38,705 nucleotides of DNA from Clostridia bacterium (GTDB taxonomy: Bacteria > Bacillota > Clostridia > Oscillospirales > Acutalibacteraceae), in contig JAFQLV010000045.1 of NCBI GenBank assembly GCA_017396515.1, positions 1 to 38,705 on the forward strand. Reading direction: 5' to 3'. A program made the translations under genes and the position numbers. Of this stretch, positions 33,447-38,705 are shown piece after piece. The stretch's first letter is position 1. Every line of letters starts with the position of its first letter. The notes below the pieces were generated by a model. It was given only the letters and a program-made list of their open reading frames with translations. It searched no databases and was not told the DNA's origin.

Positions 33447-33725
33447 ATGTCAAATATTATTGAAGATTTATACTACGGCACCCTTGAGCCACAAGAAGTT
33501 AATTCAGAATTAACACCTAAACTCAAAAAGAAACTGGGCAACCTTGCCGAAAAAGAAGAACAGCTTACTGCAAGATTGAACGGTGAAGATAAGGAACTGT
33601 TTCAAAACTACGTAAGTGCTTACATTGAATTTTCAACAACGAGTAACGCTGACAGCTTTATATCAGGCTTCAGGCTCGGTGCAAAATTCACATACGACAC
33701 ATTTGTTGAAGGCAAGAAAGGATGA
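33447..33725 (+). CDS. DUF6809-like small protein
   Basis: A 92-aa protein beginning MSNIIEDLYYGTLEPQE and ending SFISGFRLGAKFTYDTF. This pattern (IIEDLYYGN near the start, GFRLG near the end, helical Glu/Lys-rich middle) matches the DUF6809 family, found repeatedly in clostridial integrative elements and prophages and of unknown function. GAGG lies eight bases before the ATG. It is followed immediately by tnpV. Confidence 0.75.
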   Translation: MSNIIEDLYYGTLEPQEVNSELTPKLKKKLGNLAEKEEQLTARLNGEDKELFQNYVSAYIEFSTTSNADSFISGFRLGAKFTYDTFVEGKKG

Positions 33726-33726
33726 T

Positions 33727-34113
33727 ATGATTATGGAACTCAAAAAGCATTATACAAACGAACAGACTGGTATCAGTTACACTCTGCACGGCGATTTTTA
33801 TTTGCCGGACTTAAAGGCGGCCGAAGAAAATATCACCGTCGGTAAATGGGGAATGTCACATAAAGATTATTTGCTTAAACACAAGAAAGTGTTATTTGCT
33901 ACACTCCTAACCCAAGGTAAACTATATCAGCACTGTGCTCAGGTAAAAAATCAGGCTCAGCAGATGTTTGATAATCTTGTTGAGCAAATGAAAATCACTG
34001 AGGACGTAACAGAACAGTTAAAAGAGCAAGACCAACTTGAATGGGTACAGAGGATGGGTAACATTCAGCAACGTGCAAGAGAATTCGTAGCAAACAACTT
34101 AATATTTAATTAG
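33727..34113 (+). CDS. tnpV: TnpV-family transposon-associated protein
   Basis: A 128-aa protein of the TnpV family, named from the Tn4451 group of clostridial mobilizable elements. Matches are YTNEQTGISYTLHGDFYLPDL, KWGMSHKDYLLKHKKVLFATLLTQGKLYQHCA and the C-terminal VTEQLKEQDQLEWVQRMGNIQQRARE. ATG 33727 follows AAAGGA; an in-frame ATG at 33733 is possible. Its function is unknown; with the preceding DUF6809-like gene it suggests remains of an integrative element, though no integrase, relaxase or excisionase lies in this window. Confidence 0.85.
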   Translation: MIMELKKHYTNEQTGISYTLHGDFYLPDLKAAEENITVGKWGMSHKDYLLKHKKVLFATLLTQGKLYQHCAQVKNQAQQMFDNLVEQMKITEDVTEQLKEQDQLEWVQRMGNIQQRAREFVANNLIFN

Positions 34114-34119
34114 TATTTC

Positions 34120-34158
34120 AAGACGGCTTGGTGCTTTCCTTGCCGTCTTATTGCTTTT
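34120..34158 (+). terminator. Rho-independent terminator after tnpV
   Basis: An 8-bp stem, AAGACGGC (34120-34127) with GCCGTCTT (34142-34149), is followed by ATTGCTTTT. It separates the DUF6809-tnpV pair from the downstream cobalamin locus. Confidence 0.8.
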
Positions 34159-34202
34159 ACGGAATTCCAAAAAAGTTCGTTAAAAATTATTAAGCTAATA
34201 TA

Positions 34203-34231
34203 TTGAAAAAACTTGTCAACTATGCTACAAT
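34203..34231 (+). promoter_or_regulatory. Predicted sigma-A promoter of the cobalamin-controlled operon
   Basis: TTGAAA (34203-34208) and TACAAT (34226-34231) with a 17-base spacer. The predicted start near 34238 is about 20 bases before the first riboswitch stem. Confidence 0.65.
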
Positions 34232-34257
34232 ATATAAAAATTTAATACTGATATAAG

Positions 34258-34447
34258 AAGATACGGTTTGAAAAGTTGTAAGCTGAGTAGATGTAAAAGG
34301 GAATCAGGTTCGAATCCTGAACAACCGCCATTACTGTATTTGACAAGACAGGAGCATATTAGCCATTGGGATATTCTATCCTGAGAAGGAGTGTTCCTGA
34401 AGTGGGCATATCCACTGCATCATAAGTCAGGATACCTGCCGTGTCTT
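34258..34447 (+). promoter_or_regulatory. Cobalamin riboswitch
   Basis: RNA aptamer that senses vitamin B12 and normally shuts off the downstream genes when B12 is plentiful. Conserved blocks occur in order: AAAAGGGAATCAGG..GAATCCTGA, then ACCGCC..TTACTGT, GCCATTGGGATATT..CTGAGAAGG, and the closing AAGTCAGGATACCTGCC (consensus AAGTCgGaagACCTGCC). The outer P1 stem is visible as AAGATACGG (34258-34266) with CCGTGTCTT (34439-34447). The segment GGTTCGAATCC replaces the more usual GGTGAAAATCC-like loop and resembles a tRNA T-arm. A terminator follows. Its position is 190 bases before the first gene of the B12-related operon. Confidence 0.88.
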
Positions 34448-34475
34448 TTTAGGTTCAACACAACTTTGGTGAGAA

Positions 34476-34528
34476 GAGTGCAACCGATTTATCGCCGCAT
34501 TGCGGCTTTGGGTTTGCATTCTTTTTTT
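34476..34528 (+). terminator. Expression-platform terminator of the cobalamin riboswitch
   Basis: A long nested hairpin: outer arm GAGTGCAACC (34476-34485) with GGGTTTGCATTC (34510-34521), and inner arm GCCGC-ATT-GCGGC, followed by seven T. It sits 29 bases past the aptamer and 110 bases before the first start codon, so B12 binding probably controls readthrough here. The remaining 529-638 leader holds only the AAAGGAGG site of the first gene. Confidence 0.8.
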
Positions 34529-34638
34529 ATTTTGCAGAGTCAAAGCCTTTCTTCGCCATGCCGTGTTTTAAATCTGTTGTACTCTTTTGACCTGTTTGGT
34601 TGAAAGGGTATTTTTTATTTGTAAAGGAGGGTTGATAA

Positions 34639-34974
34639 GTGACATCAGATGAGAAAAAGTCCTGGGCGGAAGAACTTTTGAAAAGAAAAGCTACGGAACT
34701 CGGAAGACTGCCAAAAAAGGATGATTTTGATGAACCGACAAGGTCACGAATCAAAGCCTTCTTAGGTCCTTGGCCAAGAGCATTGGAAGCTGCCGGATTG
34801 AAGGAAGCAAAGCCTGTTCCCGAAAAATCCAAAAAGAGAAAAAAGGCAACTTTCAAATCAAAAAATCAAACCATTTCTGCGCGTCAGAAGTTGGAGAGGC
34901 ACAGAACCAAATCGGAAGAACAGAATACTTTCGATGAAAACAAAATGAAAAATATCAAAAAGGAGATTCAATAA
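34639..34974 (+). CDS. Small protein with a homing-endonuclease-associated repeat
   Basis: A 111-aa basic protein, first gene after the cobalamin riboswitch. Residues about 8-54 (WAEELLKRKATELGRLPKKD and DEPTRSRIKAFLGPWPRALE, ending AAGL) match the short helical repeat linked to homing endonucleases (HNH_repeat: LGRxPxxxDF ... FGxWxxALxAAGL). No HNH or other nuclease motif follows; the rest is Lys/Arg-rich and likely disordered. GTG start at 34639 with AAAGGAGG eight bases upstream. Its stop overlaps the start of the next gene (TAATG), so the two are translationally coupled. A DNA- or RNA-binding regulatory role is a guess. Confidence 0.75.
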   Translation: MTSDEKKSWAEELLKRKATELGRLPKKDDFDEPTRSRIKAFLGPWPRALEAAGLKEAKPVPEKSKKRKKATFKSKNQTISARQKLERHRTKSEEQNTFDENKMKNIKKEIQ

Positions 34975-37751
34975 TGAAAAAGCGAATTTTAAGTGTTGTT
35001 CTCGCCATTGCAATGCTGATAACCGCCATACCTCTTATGTCAGTTGCATCAAAAAGCGAATATGTTTATATCTCGGTAAGCTATGACGATAAATACACAG
35101 ATGATAAAAACGGTGATCCCATAGCATATATTCCCGTATCATTTGAAACACTTGAGTCGGTAGATTTGAATGAATACGGTCTTTCTGAATATCTCTATGA
35201 CGAAGACGGTGACGGTAAATATGAACTTACTGCGTTGCAGCTTATCATTTATGCTCACGAAGAGCTTTACGGCGGCGATTGGAGTGATGTAACCTTCACA
35301 GGAAGTCCCGGAAGCTCATATTTCGCAGGCGGTCTTTTCGGAAGAGATGAAAACCTTAACTATTATCTCAACGGACAGTATCCCCTCGCAGGTGCAGGTT
35401 GGGGAGCAACATCTGACCAGATTGTTCTTGAAGCAGGCGACTTTATTGACCTTGCAGGCTTTACAAGCTGGGATTTTTATATGGATTCCGGTTACGGCTT
35501 CCATTATTTTGCTGATGCCAACGGTTATGTGACACATTCCTACACCGCAGAAGCAGGCAAAGCTTGTGATATCAAGCTCGTCAAGGGCACAAAGGATTAC
35601 GAATACAATTCCGTTTTCTTTGATATCCCTGATTACGAAGTGCATTACGGTAAAGCACTCTATAACGAAACAGGAACTGTTACAACTGATGACAACGGCT
35701 GTGCATCTATCACCTTCCCCTCTGCAGGAAAATGGTATTTATGGGTTGACGGCGGTTACGGTAACGAATATTCCGGCTCAATTGTTTCCGCTCCCGGCTA
35801 TGCAGAGGTAACAGTTACATCAGCGGATGCTCCCCGTGAGCCTCAGGATGTAAGCGCTGTGCTTAATGCAACTATGGCAAAGCTTGCTGATACAGTAAAA
35901 TCACCTGCTTTCGGTACAAACGCAGGTGAATGGACTGTTTTCAGTCTTGCCCGAGGTGAATATTTCAATAGCAACAACGCATATTTTACCGATTACTATA
36001 ACCGCATTGTATCAACAGTTAACGAAACAGCCTCATCCGTTAATATGAATGGTGCACTCCACAAAAACAAATCAACAGAGAATTCACGTCTGATAGTTGC
36101 TCTTTCATCTATCGGTAAGGATGCAACCTCTGTGGGTAATTGGAATCTTGTTGAAGCATACAGTCTGAACGGTTTTGATTGGGTCAAAAAGCAGGGGCTT
36201 AACGGAACAATGTGGGCTCTGATTGCTCTTGACTCAAACAATTATGAAATCAGTGATACTACACTCCGTCAGAAGTGTGTAGATGAAATTCTTGCAAGAC
36301 AGCATAACGACGGCGGTTGGGCTTTGTCTGCAAATCTTGACTATGCATCAGACCCTGATATGACGGGTATGGCACTTCAGGCTTTGTATCCCTACCGCAA
36401 TCAGGCAGCTGTAGCTGAAGCTTGTGATAAAGCATTTGCCTGCCTTTCAGAAATGCAGCATGAAAACGGTACATTTGCATCGGGCGGAAGTGAATGTTCT
36501 GAAAGCTGTGCTTGGGTAATTGTTGCCTGCACAACATGGGGTATCAATCCCGATACAGACAGCCGTTTTGTAAAGAACGGAAAATCTGTTGTTGACGGAC
36601 TCTTAAGTCATTATCTTGCAAGCGAAGCTCAGTTCCAGCATATCGTTGGTGCAGGTGCAAACGGTATGGCTACTGACCAATCCTGCTATGCACTTGTTGC
36701 TTACAACCGTTTTGTAAACGGAAAGGCATCGCTTTTCGATATGTCAGATGTCAGCTTCGGAGACAAGGCAGAAGTAATTGTAGGCAAACCCGTTGCAACT
36801 CTCGGTCTTCCCGCTGAAATTACAGATGACGTAGGAAAAACCTTTAATGCAACAATCAGTATCGACCAATGGAATAATAACGCAGGTTATAAGCTCATTG
36901 ACCTTGTTATGAATATTCCTGAAGGACTCAGCGTTACATCAGTAACAGCAGAAAGCCGTCTTTCGGGCGGAACAGTAAACTATCATCTTGATGAAACAGG
37001 AAAGCTCCGTGTAGTTTACTTTGATGCAAACAATCATAATGATATAACCGTCAGCGGAACAGCATTCCCCGCACAGCTTTTCACCATTACATTCCGTGTT
37101 GATTCAACAAATGCAGGCAACAATCTTGATATCAGTATCGGCGGTATGTCAATAAAGCTGAATTCCGATTCAACTGATGACGGTTCAATGATTGTTGTTG
37201 ACACAGCAAAGGCTAACGGTTCTGTTTCAGTTGTCAAAGGCATTTCTTACAGTGCAGTTTGTCTTTACACAGGTGATGATATTGACCTTATCCCGTCAAG
37301 CAAAAAGGCAGTTGCTGTATCTGTAACAGGTGTGGAAAGCAAGGCAAAGCTTACATACAATGACGGCACAAAGACTTATGAATTTAAGTACAGTGCTGAA
37401 ATTTCTGAAAAAACAGGGGTTGCAACATATGTTGCATTGGTAGATTCTTCTGTTGATATGGCACAGTTTGTGAACAAAGCAAACTTCACCCTTGAGGGTG
37501 ACAATACTGAAGAGCTCACATTCGGTGATGCAAACGGTGACGGTGTTGTCAATGCACAGGATGCACTTTCAGCAGTTGACACATGGCTTCGTAAAGTTGA
37601 TGCTCCTTCAGATGATGAAATTCTTGCACTCAACGTTAACAGTGACAGCCGAATCAACACATTTGATGCTCTCGGTATTGTTGAAGCTTATGTTGATGGC
37701 AGTGAATATATTGTTGTTACAAAGGCTGCAACCCTTACAACAACTAATTAA
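34974..37751 (+). CDS. Secreted DUF4430/alpha-alpha-toroid/cohesin-like/dockerin protein, putative corrinoid binder
   Basis: A 925-aa exported protein. Signal peptide 1-26 (RILSVVLAIAMLITAIPLMSVAS). Residues about 30-180 look like DUF4430, the transcobalamin C-terminal-like beta domain (LTALQLIIYAHEELYG, LNYYLNGQYPLAGAGW, VLEAGDFIDLAGF). A beta domain spans 190-285. Residues about 292-585 form an alpha/alpha toroid like squalene cyclases and the intrinsic-factor N-domain, with QHNDGGWALS..DMTGMALQAL and QHENGTFASGG..SCAWVIVACTTWG repeats. Residues about 605-755 look cohesin-like and 849-908 are a type I dockerin with two calcium loops (DANGDGVVNAQD; NVNSDSRINTFD). The riboswitch, DUF4430 and toroid together suggest B12 capture at the surface; binding itself is inferred, not seen. 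Confidence 0.8.
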   Translation: MKKRILSVVLAIAMLITAIPLMSVASKSEYVYISVSYDDKYTDDKNGDPIAYIPVSFETLESVDLNEYGLSEYLYDEDGDGKYELTALQLIIYAHEELYGGDWSDVTFTGSPGSSYFAGGLFGRDENLNYYLNGQYPLAGAGWGATSDQIVLEAGDFIDLAGFTSWDFYMDSGYGFHYFADANGYVTHSYTAEAGKACDIKLVKGTKDYEYNSVFFDIPDYEVHYGKALYNETGTVTTDDNGCASITFPSAGKWYLWVDGGYGNEYSGSIVSAPGYAEVTVTSADAPREPQDVSAVLNATMAKLADTVKSPAFGTNAGEWTVFSLARGEYFNSNNAYFTDYYNRIVSTVNETASSVNMNGALHKNKSTENSRLIVALSSIGKDATSVGNWNLVEAYSLNGFDWVKKQGLNGTMWALIALDSNNYEISDTTLRQKCVDEILARQHNDGGWALSANLDYASDPDMTGMALQALYPYRNQAAVAEACDKAFACLSEMQHENGTFASGGSECSESCAWVIVACTTWGINPDTDSRFVKNGKSVVDGLLSHYLASEAQFQHIVGAGANGMATDQSCYALVAYNRFVNGKASLFDMSDVSFGDKAEVIVGKPVATLGLPAEITDDVGKTFNATISIDQWNNNAGYKLIDLVMNIPEGLSVTSVTAESRLSGGTVNYHLDETGKLRVVYFDANNHNDITVSGTAFPAQLFTITFRVDSTNAGNNLDISIGGMSIKLNSDSTDDGSMIVVDTAKANGSVSVVKGISYSAVCLYTGDDIDLIPSSKKAVAVSVTGVESKAKLTYNDGTKTYEFKYSAEISEKTGVATYVALVDSSVDMAQFVNKANFTLEGDNTEELTFGDANGDGVVNAQDALSAVDTWLRKVDAPSDDEILALNVNSDSRINTFDALGIVEAYVDGSEYIVVTKAATLTTTN

Positions 37752-37763
37752 CTGAAATTAAGG

Positions 37764-37784
37764 GGTGGGATTAACACTCCCACC
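37764..37784 (+). other. Intercistronic hairpin without a T-run
   Basis: GGTGGGA (37764-37770) pairs with TCCCACC (37778-37784) around a seven-base loop, just after the 925-aa gene. The tail (TCGTATCTTT) is poor for termination, so it may stabilise the upstream mRNA or partly reduce readthrough into the cohesin gene. Confidence 0.55.
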
Positions 37785-37807
37785 TCGTATCTTTAAGGAG
37801 AATGATT

Positions 37808-38434
37808 ATGAGCAAAAGACCAATGAGTCCTGAAAATAAAAAGAAACTGATAATCGGTACAGGTATCGGTGTTTTTCTGCTTTTGCTGATACTTGTTTTT
37901 CTTTTTATAAATTGGGATAAAACTCCCTTTGGAGCCCCTGTTTTAACTATTGAGACTCCACAGAAAATAAGCATATCAGAAACAGATGAATTCATGGTGG
38001 ATATTACCATTTCCGCTTTTGGTGATACTATATACCCTGCGGCAAGCATGAGCATTGCATTTGATTCTTCCCGTCTTGAATTTATAGGTGTTGAGGAAGG
38101 TAATGTTTTTATCCGTAACGATGAGAGTGATGTAGCACAGAAGCTTCCCGAATGGAGCTGTAATCCTTCTCAGTGCAACAAAACAGGAAAAATCAATATT
38201 ATGTATCTTGACACAACAGGTGGCAAAAATGCTTTCAGTAAGGAGCTTCTCAGTGATGAAGATAATGTTGTATTAAGGCTAAAATTCCGACTTCGCGGAA
38301 GTGCAAGAAAAAACGATGTATATGACCTGATTTTTGAGGATGCTGTTTTTGCGGCTTCTGACGAAAAAGACAGTCTTGCGATGACAACTGATACATTAAA
38401 AGTAAGAAACGGCAAAATTGTTATAGGAGATTAA
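37808..38434 (+). CDS. Membrane-anchored cohesin-like protein
   Basis: A 208-aa protein with a short basic cytoplasmic N-terminus, one membrane helix at about residues 16-36 (LIIGTGIGVFLLLLILVFLF), and a single extracellular beta-sandwich of about 160 residues. The latter reads like a cohesin: APVLTIETPQKISISETDEFMVDITI, then ASMSIAFDSSRLEFIGVEEG, KINIMYLDTTGG and VVLRLKFRLRG. Cohesins bind dockerins, and the preceding gene encodes one. ATG 37808 is chosen because AAGGAG is seven bases upstream; ATG 37802 is too close to it. Stop and next start are one base apart. The cohesin call is by fold-like pattern and is moderate. Confidence 0.72.
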   Translation: MSKRPMSPENKKKLIIGTGIGVFLLLLILVFLFINWDKTPFGAPVLTIETPQKISISETDEFMVDITISAFGDTIYPAASMSIAFDSSRLEFIGVEEGNVFIRNDESDVAQKLPEWSCNPSQCNKTGKINIMYLDTTGGKNAFSKELLSDEDNVVLRLKFRLRGSARKNDVYDLIFEDAVFAASDEKDSLAMTTDTLKVRNGKIVIGD

Positions 38435-38435
38435 A

Positions 38436-38705
38436 ATGAAAAGAATAATATGTTTAATATTAGCCTTGGTGCTTATTATGACTACTACGGCTTGCAGCGG
38501 TAATTTTGCACAGGTGAATCTGAATGAACCGATATCAATTTCCGAAAACGGAATTGTTGAGAAAAGTGTTTTTGATAAAATAAAAAACGAGAATGCTATT
38601 GCCACTTTCACAGGTGCATCAAATGACATTAAATACGAATGGACTGTTTTCGGCAGTGACATCAATGAAACAAAGGATGTAAATTTATCCGTTGTCCTGA
38701 ACAAA
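38436..38705 (+). CDS. Lipoprotein of the cobalamin locus (3' end cut off by window)
   Basis: Open to the last base of the window (90 codons seen). The start MKRIICLILALVLIMTTTAC is a lipoprotein signal with the Cys at residue 20, so the product is probably tethered to the outer face of the membrane. The visible mature part (ENAIATFTGASNDIKYEWTVFGSDI) is hydrophilic and beta-rich and I do not recognise its family. GGAG of the ribosome binding site overlaps the upstream stop region, so it is likely co-translated with the cohesin-like gene. Corrinoid binding, scaffold or cohesin-type roles are all possible. Confidence 0.78.
   Translation, partial: MKRIICLILALVLIMTTTACSGNFAQVNLNEPISISENGIVEKSVFDKIKNENAIATFTGASNDIKYEWTVFGSDINETKDVNLSVVLNK

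Noticed and set aside
34290..34332. A tRNA gene 3' half (T-arm-like GGTTCGAATCC followed by CCGCCA)
   Set aside because: There is no matching 5' acceptor, D-arm or anticodon arm upstream, and the flanking conserved blocks fit a cobalamin riboswitch in order and spacing.

Overview
The window looks like a chromosomal segment of a low- to mid-GC Gram-positive anaerobe of class Clostridia, most like gut Oscillospiraceae/Ruminococcaceae relatives. The reasons are the Firmicutes gene neighbourhoods (rplT then a SpoU methylase; dprA-topA-trmFO; rnc-radical SAM-smc-ftsY; yhbY-nadD-yqeK-rsfS-leuS), strong AGGAGG ribosome binding sites, some TTG/GTG starts, and cohesin/dockerin modules. The genus is not resolved. 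Nothing was searched against a database; all family names rest on motifs read from the translated sequence.

Layout. 1-18.7 kb is a dense plus-strand housekeeping block: ribosomal protein L20, TrmH-family methylase, DprA, topoisomerase I, TrmFO, RNase III, a radical SAM protein, SMC, FtsY, XTP/dITP pyrophosphatase, a DUF4375-like lipoprotein, a YhbY-type CRM protein, a NadD-YqeK fusion, RsfS, LeuS and rpsU (S21, only 58 aa, behind a perfect consensus promoter). 18.7-25.4 kb holds an M24 peptidase, HflX, a minus-strand DUF4830-like protein, a GH13 glycosidase and PrmA. 25.5-26.8 kb encodes an exported protein that joins a beta/gamma-crystallin-like domain to a Vps62-like domain. 26.9-30.2 kb is a minus-strand cluster pgsA-metG-tatD. 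Then come putP (plus) and an SLC13/ArsB-type permease (minus), followed by a DUF6809-TnpV gene pair typical of clostridial integrative elements.

Two features stand out. First, four intergenic regions (4.6-5.4, 19.8-20.1, 21.4-21.6 and 24.1-24.4 kb) carry a dispersed repeat. Each copy is bounded by inverted arrays of a heptamer (consensus TTAGGAG/TGAGGAG, reading inward as purine-rich on the left and CTCCTAA on the right) around a unique core. Three copies are short (236-322 bp) and share a conserved non-coding core. The fourth, 748 bp long, carries a gene for an S23/Avd-like four-helix bundle protein and has related ends. At two sites the heptamer array supplies the stop codon of the upstream gene (topA and the GH13 gene).

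Second, 34.2-38.7 kb appears to be a vitamin B12-controlled surface locus. A consensus-like promoter leads into a cobalamin riboswitch and a strong terminator, then into a small homing-endonuclease-associated-repeat protein, a 925-aa secreted protein, a membrane-anchored cohesin-like protein, and a lipoprotein cut by the window end. The 925-aa protein contains a DUF4430 (transcobalamin C-terminal-like) domain, an alpha/alpha toroid, a cohesin-like domain and a dockerin. My reading is that this is a bacterial counterpart of intrinsic factor, held at the cell surface by cohesin-dockerin contacts, for capturing corrinoids. That function is inferred.
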